Source: Tetrapyrgos nigripes
Taxonomy: Eukaryota; Basidiomycota; Agaricomycetes; Agaricales; Campanellaceae
Assembly (NCBI GenBank): GCA_013368315.1
Contig: JAACJM010000106.1
Span: 124,001-188,000 of the forward strand
Length of the DNA stretch: 64,000 bases
Direction: 5' to 3'
The notes beneath the pieces were generated by a model. The model had not been told where the DNA came from, made no database searches, and saw only the letters and a list, made by a program, of their open reading frames with translations. Of this stretch, positions 1-10,277 are shown in pieces (the first letter of the stretch is position 1; each line of letters starts with the position of its first letter). The translations under genes and the position numbers were made by a program.

Positions 1-275
1 TTTCCTTTTTTTCTTCTTTCTTTCCCGTGAATTTTCGGGACGGGATACCCAAGGAAATGGTGCATAAACCAATTGGAGAGCGCTGATCTTCAACTTCTTC
101 TCTTACCTCCATCATCTAAAAACTACGCTTCCCTCTCTGGCTCGTCTCTGAGCCTCCTCTCAGTCCTCTTCTACCCTAATCCACCGTAATCACTACTGTA
201 TCGTGTTCTGCGACGTTATCCATATCGTAGCTACTTTATTTACGCTGGTCGTTGTTGTTGAGCAGGCTATGAAGG
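1..275. other. Unassigned left edge, no gene seen
   Basis: Pyrimidine-rich sequence with no convincing reading frame. A family A repeat begins just to the right. Confidence 0.4.
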
Positions 276-1645
276 GGGTGTGGGCCAGCGCTGAGGCGTG
301 GCTCGTACGAGGCCGGACAACGCTGACACGGAAGATATAAACCTAAATAGAAAACTCCTCGAACCCAGGTAAGTCCGAGAAATTGTCTAGAGGTTGATGG
401 TGGCACTTTCTAGGCAGTAACAGCCAAGAAATACTTTATAAAGATCTAATCATTGCTGTAAGTGCCACCTTGGATTTCATCCATCCCCTATCATTTACTT
501 CTCGTGCAGGACCTCAGGGCTGTCCACAGTTATCTCGTATGCCTCTGTGGCCTGTACCTCTCACGCAGGACCCCAGGGCTGTCCATTGTGCATTCCCCAC
601 ACACGTATCCTTTCTCTCTTTGTCTCAGTAATTTGTTTTGTCTCGAGTTCTCGTACACGTCTCCAATTTCCTTCCGCATGTTTCTAATTTATCTTCATAT
701 GCTGTAAAAGAGTAGGGCTACATTTTGTAGATTGCGTAGGTTCAATGTAACTCCGTAGTAACCTTAATAGATCAATACTTCATAATCTTGAATACTTGTA
801 GCACCAAGGCAGCTGGTAAGTATCAGAGGACATAAACACTTAGTAGCACCAAGGCAGCTAATAAGTATCTGAGGGTTGAGGAGAACAACAAGCGCGAAGT
901 GTTACATAGCCACTCAAGAATTCTCACTTCGGGTAGAAGGTAAGTTGGTAGACAAAGTAGTGATTCAGGTTCTCTCTAATACAATGTGGCTTGGTATCTA
1001 TAGTACTACGAGTGCTTGTGGAATACAAGAGAGTCTTCTAGGAGATCAAAGAATATTTGTTACCTGTGAGTCAAAAGAATTAAAGAGAATTTCATAGAAG
1101 ATGTAATCTAATCAATGCAAGTAAGAGTAATTTGAAGATAGATAGGAAAATGCTGTAGTTCCATCACATACATGTTTCTTTCTCCTGTTTCGAGTATTCC
1201 CATACTTATACCCCGAGAGACTCGTCCTATTCATTCTTCATCTTTTCAGTCTTACTATTCACGAGTCTCTCGGGTACGCATCATATATCACTTCATTTTT
1301 TCACTCTTACTTACGAGTCTAGCAGCACTAGCTATTTCTCGAGCTACCTGCCCTCCTCTCCCATTTTCATCTTCTTGTTTACATATACTACAATATTTAC
1401 TTTGTGTACAGTGCTGCTGAGCCTCACCTCGTTCGTTTCATGCAGGGTGATTCTCCTATAATCCTTGTCTTGAACCCCTCAATGACAAGCCGCCAAGATA
1501 ATTAGTCATGTTAAGAAATACAGGTGTGGATATTGGCAAGGAGGAAACTGGAAACAACAGCACGGGAGGAGACGGGATGAATATGCACTGCCACATGCAG
1601 AAACAGAGTGTAAAGAACTCAGCCTCATTTCATTTGGCCTCGTAA
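276..1645 (+). repeat. Family A TIR repeat, long copy
   Basis: A GC-rich hairpin (GCCAGCGC...GCGTGGC, 284-301) is followed by TACGAGGCC (306-314). The inverted counterpart GGCCTCGTA lies at 1636-1644. The last ~160 bp (AGTGTAAAGAACTCAGCC region) recur at 20441, 52619, 58181, 58749 and 58980. At ~1.3 kb this copy is several times longer than the ~200-260 bp copies, so the interior may hold other insertions. Short reading frames inside (462-707, 876-1097, 1172-1420) have no recognisable product. Pairing of the two ends into one element is inferred. Confidence 0.45.
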
Positions 1646-1915
1646 TGTTCTATATACGTAGCAGCAACTGCATACTTACCTGGGGATGTAAAAGTACTTG
1701 TTAGAACAGTTTGTTAGAGGTTAAGAGTGATGAGCAGTAAGGGAAATCCTTATTCTTGTAGGGCAAATCTACATGCCCTTTTATACTGTTCTACATAGTA
1801 CATGTGACTACTTATCTAAGAACTTCTGATGTACAGTAAGCGTATCTAACTAGATTACTATCTAATCTATATCTAATCAATGTTGATGGCTGCTTACTAA
1901 TTTGCTAATTCAACA
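1646..1915 (-). repeat. 3' LTR of copia element, outer end truncated
   Basis: About 270 bp, nearly identical to 7917-8165 apart from a ~20-bp insertion. It begins TGTTGAATT on the minus strand at 1915. The terminal TGTTGAGCAG block (plus-strand view) present at 7903 is missing and replaced by the end of a family A repeat (..GGCCTCGTAA). The polypurine tract AGCAAGGGGGAG abuts it at 1916-1927. Confidence 0.9.
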
Positions 1916-2020
1916 CTCCCCCTTGCTAAGCTGCACATCAATGCGCGTAAGCATAAAGGCGCTATAAGCAGCCAAGGTTCATCTTTGTTATTAAGACATA
2001 TCAATATGTTATACCAAGGT

Positions 2021-4682
2021 TCAACTTGTATAAAATTGTAGTCCTAGTTGTGATCTAAACTTTTTGAATTTTTGTTTGCTAAGGTTCTTTGTAAACATAT
2101 CGGTGGGGTTATCACTTCCTTCTATGAATTTTATTGTTACATTTTCATTTGCGACATGTTCATGGATGAAGTGATACTTGACAGCAATATGTTTCGAATG
2201 TCTTTCTGTAACAGGATTGGATGCGATAAAGATAGATCCTTGATTATCCCTGTAGATGTCGATTGCTTTCATCTCTATATCAAGTTCTTCTAAAAGAGCT
2301 TTTATCCAGATCACTTGGCAACTACAATCACTAAGTGCCATCTACTCAGCTTCAGTAGAGCTTAGTGCAGTTGTGGTTTGAGCTCTAGAGGCCCAGGAAA
2401 AAGTACCACGGGCTAATGTTAGGAAGAAGCCAGTATGTGATCAATGATCATTTGGATCTGATGCCCAATCAGAGTCTGTGTAAGCAGCAAGACCAGTTCC
2501 TAATGGATCTGTTTCAGTGATTTGTTTCTTGGATCTGTCATACACTAATGTGTAGTGTCGAGTGCCTAGAAGGTAACGGCAGATCCAAAGAGCTTTGTTT
2601 AGATGATCATCTGAAGGGTTTGCAGAATGCTACGCCACTATGTCAGGACGAGTTCCTAACATTATATAAAGAAGAGAGCCAATGACAGTTTGGTATTTCT
2701 GTTGAAGAACTGGATCAACTTGGGATTTGTTTTTTATAGGATAGTATCCTGCAGGTAATGGGGTAGCAGAAGCTTTCGCGTTTTGCATACCACATTGTTC
2801 TAGTACCTTTTTGAGGTAGGCGCATTGATCAAGATAGATTTTGCTGCCTTTCCTGACAATGTTCATCCTAAGGAATTCTTTGGCATTGCCAAGATCCCTG
2901 CATTCCCATTTAGTTGGAGAACTAATTTTTGTCTGCTCCACAGAATAGGGCATCATCAACGTAAACAACAGCAATGACAATGTGTTTGTTCTTGTTGTAT
3001 ACAAAGATTCCAGCATCAGAGTTTATTCGCTTGAAACCAAGTTCTGCCATGGACTTATTGAGACCTTTCCACCAAGCAAGCCCAGCTTGCTTAAGTCCAT
3101 ATAGAGCACGAAGTAGCCAAATGACTTTGCGTTCTTTTCCAGGTTCTATAAAACCTTCCAGTTGTTCCATATAGATCTCTTCTTCGAGTATGCCATAAAG
3201 ATAGGGACTGCAAACATTGACACCTGAGATGTGCCAATTGTTGAGGGCTGCACTGTCTCAAAGCGAACAACTGGAGAGAAGACTTGATTGAAGTCTAGAC
3301 CTTCAATCTGAGAAAAACCTTTAGCAATGAGTCTCGCCTTCTTTTGACCATCAGTTTTGATGTCAAAAACCCATTGGTTTTTTATGACTTTCCTATTCTC
3401 AGGATGATCTACAAGTTGGAAAGTTCCACACCTGCGAAGTACCTCTAGTTCTTCATGGCAAGCGATTTTCCATTCCTCTTGCTCTCTATCTGGTAGGAGC
3501 GATATTTCTCGGAGTGTCCATTCGTGGGGAGATTTGGAGTCAATTGCATTATTAAGCAAGAGATTTATTAATTGTACTCCCCCTTCCTGGCATAGCTGTG
3601 CCTGATCTTCATTAAGACCCTTGTTTCCATCTGTATTAGATGCAGAATTCTCATCGTCTGATGTGGACATTTGAGGCCTGAGACCTTCATCAGCATCTCC
3701 TGAGTCACTTTGTCCTGTGGAACTAGGACTGGGATCCTGTGGTTCTGTGGCTGCAGTCCCGTGTGGCTGGTTTAGCTGTCACCATGCCTCACGTTCTCTT
3801 GCGGCTCTGTCAGTGTCATGTTTATCAGCTGTGACCTGTTTGTCTGCATCGCGTGCACGCATGCCAAGGGGCCTGACCGCTTCCCTGTCTCCAGGCTTGA
3901 TTAGAGCCTGGCACAAATGTTTTTGGTGCTCTCCTGTCATGTTGAGTTTGTCTAGGTGTAGGAGGTGGATTCAGTGATTGCCTTGGTCGCCTCAGAGGTG
4001 TCTGTGGAAGTTGAGGCGGTGTTTCAGGTTCTGATTCAGATCTTGGGGGTGGCGTTTCTGGAGGCGATCTCTGCAGACTCTGTCTGTCAGCATCGTCATG
4101 CTGAACATCAGGTCTCCTTTTGGAAGGTGCGTTGTTTGGTATGTAGAAATGTTCTTCTTCATCTTTGCTGAACATTTGAGTATCCTCATTAGGATCATTT
4201 GGTACGTCTTTCGATGTTATAGGTAATCGTTTAGAGTTTGTTGTGCTTTTGTCACATTGAGGAAACAAAGTTTTGTCGAATACTGCTTGTCGTGCAATGA
4301 ATTTTGCATTGTTTTTCCTCATGAATAAATCGCCATGACTGCCTGGTGCAGGACCAAGGTAGGTCATAAGTTCTGTCTTTGAAGCGAGTTTGTTCTTTGA
4401 AACTTTCTCAGGAACATAAACATACACTCCACAGCCTAGTACACGTAAATGATCCATGTGAGGCTTCTTCTTTCAAGAACTTGATATGGTGTTATCCAGT
4501 TATGTCGCTGCATTGGAGTGCATGATAACACAAAATTCCCACCAGCTGTCAGGAAGACACGCATTTTTGTGCATTGCTTCAGCCTTATCCATTATTGCGC
4601 GCATGAGGTGCTCAGCACAACCATTTTGTTGTGGGGTGTATGGTGCGCTTTGAAGGATCTTGATGCCTTTGTCTTTCAACAT
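2021..4682 (-). pseudogene. Copia pol remnant: integrase, RT, RNase H
   Basis: Integrase core C-terminus with the SAPYTPQQNGCAEH block (4682-4500), then the proline-rich integrase tail (4457-3825). RT N-terminus with NQWVFDIKTDG and ARLIAKGF (3670-3146), RT core with ALYGLKQAGLAWW and intact catalytic YVDD (3170-2922), connection region (3016-2630), and RNase H C-terminus with RDNQGSIFIA and RHSKHI (2341-2021). At least four frame changes separate these blocks. Other frames across the same stretch are chance openings. The homology call is secure; reverse transcriptase activity is not possible from this copy. Confidence 0.9.
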
Positions 4683-5167
4683 TTCAATGAAGGCACCTTT
4701 GATATATTCTCCCCCTGCATTGGACTAACATTGTTTGACTTTTGCCTTGTATTGGTTCTCAACCATGGCAAGCCATTGGTGAGTTACATGTATCAGCGTT
4801 TTCTTATTGTTCAATAGGTAAAGTCGTCCAAGAAGATTATCATGTAATTGAATTTGTGATACGATTCAGTGGGGAATTCTTTAAGATCTGAATGAATTAG
4901 TTCAAAAGGACTCGTCTTTCTGATGGTGGGTAAACTCATTGTGGTGTCTTTCCTTTGAGACATCTGTGGCAGATTGTCGTTTCTTTAGGAATTATTGAAT
5001 TCTGGCCAACTGTCAGTATGTGTTTGAAGGTATTTAAGAACATCATGAGAAGGATGACCTGCACCTTGATGTGCCAAGTCGAAGTTGATTTTGTAAATCA
5101 TGGCGTCTGCCAAGGAGGTGACATTTGTTTTGGTGTGAGGAAGATAGTAAATAGTATCTTCAGGTGA

Positions 5168-5566
5168 TCATTTGGTGAATGTCAACCAGTGCTGATGTGC
5201 TGCATTTCCATCTTCATCTGATATTTTGTCATGTTTCATAAGCATGATCATTTTGTCTGATCCATGAACTGTCACTCTGTCTGATTGTAAAAATGTGCCA
5301 AGTGATAGTAACTGTTGATTGAGATCAGTGATATAGTAAACAGGGGCTATTTTGAAATACTGAGACTCTTGTTGTATTATGACAGTACCAGTGGTGTTTG
5401 TTTTTGTCACTCCATTTGTGGTTTGAATGGAGATTGGATCTACTTTGTGTGACTCAACAAAGTCGGTTAAGTCAAAAGTGTAATGTGCAGATGCTCCAGA
5501 GTTGAGTAACCAGGCATTGTCATAATGTTTCTGGTTGATGAGAGTATTCTTTCCCTTGCAATTCAC
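5168..5566 (-). pseudogene. Copia aspartic protease remnant
   Basis: The frame carries AWLLNSGASAHYT, the copia protease active-site region, followed by LSLGTFLQSDRVTVHG typical of the pre-integrase segment. The family has D-S-G at the active site; here it reads N-S-G, so the catalytic aspartate is lost. The frame begins just after a stop and has no methionine of its own biological meaning; it would normally be translated as part of a Gag-Pol polyprotein. Confidence 0.85.
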
Positions 5567-6530
5567 ACAGAATAAATAATAAGTCCCACAGGGACATAAA
5601 TAGAGGGGTTCAAAGAACCCAGAGGAGTGGTATGTATAAATATGTTACAAGCATGTGATAATAATAAATCCCATGTGACCAGGCTCATCATCTGCACTGT
5701 ATGTGCTGTGTCAGATACTCTATTCACAATGGAAGATAAAGAGAGTGTGGCATACCTGTAGTACCCACCATCGTTCCAACCCTCAGAAATAATCTCCTCC
5801 TCGGAGTCAGACCCAAGAGATATAATGTCCACGTCTGGAGGACTGGACAGAGGTTCGAGGTCCGGCATCGAGTCAGCATCCCCATCAACATCTGAGTTGG
5901 AAGCATTGGGGAATGTGGAGATTTCCTTGAATAATGGGGTTACTGACTGTGCCTGACTCCACCCGATGAATTGGAGGCACTCATTTGGTTGAGGTCCTCG
6001 TTGATCTCCTCGAGGCCCTTGTTGTACTCCCTGTTGAACTCCCCCAAATACCACTTTTGGGTCATCTCATCGTTGACCATTTGAAGATGCTCTTGGAGTG
6101 TTCTGTGGTTGGGGTCGACGTTCTCCTTGTCGGAGTCCTCCATGTTGACGAGACCGGCCTCCCACATTCTGAGGCACTTGGTGGACTCCTCCTTTTCTTG
6201 TCAGAATTCCTCCAAGTCCATGCTCCCCACATTTGAGATGAGGCTGTCCGATAGTCTGTCGAAATCCTCGACCATTTTGGTGTCATCGTCCGTTCCAACA
6301 CATTTGTCCTGCATCCACCTGAAGTTGTTCCACGCCTCCTCTTGCTGTGGAGTACCCCAGTTGGTGGCACCCCAACCATTGGAAGCAACCATCAGGGTAC
6401 GGGGCGATGAGGTTTTGCCAATAGTATCGTTCCATGAAAGAACGGCCATTGGAGATGATGGAAGGATGAGGGGTAGAGGTAGAGGCTTCAGAATGAGACA
6501 TGTGTTCTATTTCAAGGTCTTTGAGGAGCT
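5567..6530 (-). pseudogene. Unrecognised acidic segment between copia Gag and PR
   Basis: About 960 bp coding in pieces on the minus strand (frames 6501-6283, 6449-6201, 6167-5940, 6054-5563). It starts SHSEASTSTPHPSIISNGR, continues through WQNLIAPYPDGCFQWLG, and ends in a Ser/Asp/Glu-rich stretch (SLGSDSEEEIISEG, about 5760-5830). It lies exactly between Gag and protease, where a long linker occurs in fungal copia polyproteins. I do not recognise a domain. It may be a lineage-specific linker or captured sequence. Frameshifts interrupt it. Confidence 0.5.
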
Positions 6531-7574
6531 AACCAGTTGGCTTAATCCCATTTCCTTGAGCAGTTTTAAAGGCATTATATTTGGTAGAGGGCTCCGTGAC
6601 CGTGATGGTCGGAGTTTCCTTGAAGAATTCTGCTGCATGTATGGCGTGAGAGTGTCCTAACTTAATAGGACCCATACTCTGGGCTTGTTGCTTCTGCGTT
6701 TTCTGTGGCCTCACCAGTTGCCACGTCTGCAGCCTTTGCTGCCTTTATGGAGCTGCTGCTGCTGTTCCTCGAAGACAGGAGGTTTGCCTTTGCATTTGAT
6801 GGCTGTAATTTTGGTAGCATTAGTGGATTGAGTTTTCTTTCTGCCACGAGCTTCCCAGGTGTTGACAACATGGGTTTGGAGATTGTCTAGTGTCTCATCT
6901 TCAAAGTCGTTGACATCATCCTGAGTTATTTTGGCAATAATATAGGCATAGATGTCAGGAGGGAGTTTGTTGATAATGATCATGTATTGGAGATACATGG
7001 GGATCTCCGTATTGTCACCAGTGTTATTGATATGAGTGAGGTACATTTTGATGAGATCTATGGCAGCACTGGGATGAGCGTTATGTGAGATGTCAATGTT
7101 CATGGCATGTTTGAAGTTCTGAAAGATTTCAGCAGCTCCAGACCTACCATAGAGATTTTTGAGTGTATCCCACATTTTCCTGGCAGTGGTGATATCCTCA
7201 AGTTTAACACTGATAGCTTGAGCGACATGGTGTTTGATAACTCCCATGGCTTTGTCATTATCCTTGTCCCAGTCGGCAACACTGCTGCTGGCAGCAGCAA
7301 TAAAATGAGCAGAAGGAACATTACTACCAGCTTCACTGGGAGTTGCTTCTCCTGTGGCGGCACCTGCTGGGGCCATAGTACTGCCAGTAGTGCCAGCAGG
7401 GGCTGCTGGTGTAATTGGGGAGCTGACAATCTGGATTTCTCCAGGACAGAGGGTATTGAGAACATAGGTGATGCCCTAAGATTGAAGCCAAGATTTGGAC
7501 TTGCTGGCCCAAAGGGTATAGTTTGGTCCAGTGAGTTCTGGAATGGTGGACATGAAGCTTGATCTGGAGGACAT
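6529..7574 (-). pseudogene. Copia Gag remnant
   Basis: Start ATG at 7574 (MSSRSSFMSTIPELTG...), chosen because it follows the leader and opens with the usual copia Gag N-terminus (GPNYTLWASKSKSWL). An in-frame TAG at 7478-7476 follows LQS, where a glutamine is expected. Downstream the frame continues (7376-6711) with ARKMWDTLKNLYG and YLQYMIIINKLPPDIYAYI, characteristic of the UBN2/Gag-polypeptide family, and ends with a frameshift into 6714-6529. No CCHC zinc knuckle was seen. Confidence 0.85.
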
Positions 7575-7883
7575 TTTCAAAATACGATCTGGGGATATAA
7601 TCAACTGTCAGCATAACATCCTATATGCAAGATAAGCAGCAGCATTAAGGGTGCACCATAAGAAATAAATGAAAGCTGTGGCTAGTGCGCTTATGACAGT
7701 GATTATCCCTGGTGTGCATTATACCAGTTTGCAGCTGTGAAGGCGCTACTGAGCACGTACAGCAGCCATGAAGGCATATGTAAGGAACCTCTGCCACAAA
7801 GGGCAACATTCAAGCAGCTGCAGGGGCACTACCAGGTATTTACGCAGTCTAGGATGGCTGCCAGTGATGGCGCGATGTCCAGG

Positions 7884-7902
7884 GCTTGTGGGGCCCATAA
7901 CC
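7884..7902 (-). promoter_or_regulatory. Primer-binding site matching initiator tRNA half
   Basis: Directly next to the 5' LTR end (7903) the plus strand reads GGGGCCCATAACC. This matches the anticodon stem-loop of initiator tRNA-Met (GGGCYCAUAACC), not a tRNA 3' end. Drosophila copia is primed by a 5'-half of tRNA-iMet ending in this loop; the same mechanism is inferred here. Confidence 0.6.
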
Positions 7903-8165
7903 TGTTGAGCAGACTATGTTCTATATACGTAGCAGCAACTGCATACTTACCTGGGGATGTAAAAGTACTTGTTACAGTGGTTTGTTAGAGGTTAAGAGCG
8001 ATGAGCAGTAAGGGCAATCTACATGCCCTTTTATACTGTTCTACATAGTACATGTGACTACTTATCTAAGAACTTCTGATGTACAGTAAGTATATCTAAC
8101 TAGATTACTATCTAATCTATATCTAATCAATGTTGATGGCTGCTTACTAATTCACCAATTCAACA
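7903..8165 (-). repeat. 5' LTR of copia element
   Basis: 263 bp, TG...CA bounded (TGTTGAATTGG... on the minus strand, ending ...CTCAACA). Pairs with 1646-1915. A TATA-like AGTATAAAAGG lies near the middle on the minus strand, consistent with an LTR promoter. Confidence 0.9.
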
Positions 8166-8323
8166 GTCATCTGCATCATCTGAGACATCAGCACTTTCTC
8201 CCCCTACCGTTTACCTCCCTACCTCTCTTCACTTCAAATTTCCTCTTCCGCCTGCTCCCTCATCTCCCTCTTCATCACCCTCCATTCATTGCATCTCACT
8301 GCTGTGCCTACTCTCACGTAAAC

Positions 8324-10265
8324 ATGGACGCTGATCTCATGAACCCAACCAATTCCCCTAACGTCTCCAGAGCAACTGTCAATCGTAACACTCCCCCCAC
8401 TTGTCCTTCCTCTCTCCATGATGTCGAGATGCTCGATGCCTTCTCTGATGGTGCCATTGCAGACGCTGGTTATGGTATCAGCCTTGGCTCCCGTACCAAC
8501 TCTTCTTGTGTCTCTCTCGCTCCAACTGAGCCCGCTACAGACGTCTCTGCCCCAAGTGCTCAAACCTCTCACTCTGACACCCTGCAGTCCTCTGCCAGCT
8601 CTCTGAGCACCTCTGCATCTGCTCCATATGTCCCTCATTGCATCCGCAGCAGTGCCAACTCATCTCTTCCTGCTCGCCCGGTTAGTTCCAATGTCTCAGC
8701 CTCTGGAACTTCCACTTCTTGCACCACTTTGGGTACTATGGGTGACCCTGTCCCTGATTCCACTGCCCATGTCTCTCCTACGTCCCCCTCTTCCTCCCAT
8801 TACTGCCGCCCATTCCATGACTGGCCAGACCTCTCGCTGCTTCAAGAAGGCTGTGTCTGACACTACTGGTGTGCAGAAGGACAATAGCAAGCAGGCAGGG
8901 GGAAATAAAAATGGTAACACCAGTCAGAAAAACAGCACAACCTCAATGAACACCGTTAACAGCTCAAACACCTAGCCAACTACAATCCTTTTGCCATTCG
9001 TGATCTTCAAAGGGACATTTCCTAATTACAACATGAACATGCTCAATGTCTGTGCACTGAGCATTGCATGATGTCTCCTGCCACTGCCCGAGCCACCTGT
9101 TAAGTCTGGGTGGATCCTAGCATTAGGAAACATGTCGGACCCGAGCGAAAGTCTTATTGGGGGGTTTTGGGAAAGGATAAAGACAAATCCGGGTGGAACT
9201 GGTAGTCTCTGAGATCGAAGTATAAGGAAGACACAGAATGGAATCCGTTAAGACGGTACTATGTTGTCTGAAGTCGGATGAAGTTAGGAGACCAGCTAAT
9301 TCGATTTTAGACTTAAGCTATCTACTACAAAGTTGCTAGCTTAAGTACTACTTCGGAAACTATCGGAATGAAGAGGAGTAAGATAGGGATGGTTCAGAAA
9401 TAAAGGAAAAGCACATGGTGCTATTGGAGATGGATGGAGTACTGCAGAACAAAGTGGAACGGATTGGAGATGAAGTGGAGTAAGTTTGGAGATTAGATAC
9501 GAGCTATCCAGTAGTTATCCGAAATGAATCACGGGTTCCTGGATGGGATCCATTTGTGGAGATTAATAGTGGAGCTCGGGTATGAAATCGGAAATGAATG
9601 ATCGGAAAGTGTTCGGGATAGAAGGGAATAAAGTTTGAAATAAAAGAAAGAGAAGTTCAGAAAACAATCGGATGCAGTCGGAACAATGTATGGAGGCATA
9701 GATCTTACACCACCTGTGCCTTCATGCCCTCTCTCACAGCAACCCCAATGTGTGCTACACCTGCTGCAGGTTCACATACTGCAGTACCTCCCATGCATTC
9801 TATGCCTGTGGCTGACTTCGTCGTCTGAGCCCAGAAAGACACTGCCCTTATCAGGATTCAAATCCTGTGCATGCTACGCCCATGGCTGGCTCTGAAACAC
9901 CTGACCTGCTTTGTCGTCTGAGCCCAGAAAGACACCACCCTTATCAGGATTCATATCAACAACGTCGTCTCAGCTCCCAGAACTGCTCTCAGGACATCAC
10001 TGTCAGCTTTACAGTGGTTACTCTATCCCGTCCTAGGGGTGGCCAAGTGTGGGAATGAGAGTATTTCGAGTTCATGGACCTTCTTACCCATCTAAATATC
10101 ACTCGTCCCCCCACTCCCATTCATCAAGGGCTTGTCCCTGACCATAACACCCAATCACTTCATATTACCTTTCGTACTGCTGCGATGGCACAACGTTTCA
10201 TTGTTCTCTGGAACAGACATGCCTCTGCCAGCTGCTACATCTTTGATATTGAAGCCCACCTCTGA
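8324..10265 (+). pseudogene. LINE copy 1 ORF1 remnant
   Basis: Starts MDADLMNPTNSPNVS at 8324. The frame is Ser/Thr/Pro-rich through 8860, changes frame (8628-8975), resumes after the inserted solo LTR at 9715, and ends at 10265 with SLHITFRTAAMAQRFIVLW, which resembles an RNA-recognition-type segment. ORF1 of LINEs encodes an RNA-binding chaperone; that role is inferred from position only. Stops and the LTR insertion make it non-functional. Confidence 0.6.
9098..9709. mobile_element. Solo LTR, 612 bp, with 5-bp target duplication
   Basis: Starts TGTTAAGTCT and ends GATCTTACA, so TG...CA with near-inverted termini. It is flanked by CCACC at 9093-9097 and CCACC at 9710-9714. It interrupts LINE ORF1, whose sequence joins cleanly if the LTR and one CCACC are removed. 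It is unlike the copia LTRs in this window, so it belongs to another LTR family, possibly Gypsy. Orientation is undetermined. Confidence 0.85.
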
Positions 10266-10277
10266 AAATCAGGGGTA

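Larger units (their letters stand above)
1646..8165 (-). mobile_element. Degenerate Ty1/copia LTR retrotransposon
   Basis: Read on the minus strand: 5' LTR (8165-7903), primer-binding site, Gag, protease, integrase, reverse transcriptase, RNase H, polypurine tract, 3' LTR (1915-1646). The order PR-IN-RT-RH defines Ty1/copia. Each domain is recognisable but split by stops and frameshifts, so the copy is dead. The 3' LTR lacks its last ~14 bp, and the neighbouring sequence there is the end of a family A repeat, so no target-site duplication can be matched. A second copy of the same superfamily lies at 50996-52599 and a solo LTR at 28534-28901. Confidence 0.93.

Noticed and set aside
8234..8638. 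134-codon minus-strand frame opposite LINE ORF1
   Set aside because: Antisense shadow of the Ser/Thr-rich ORF1.
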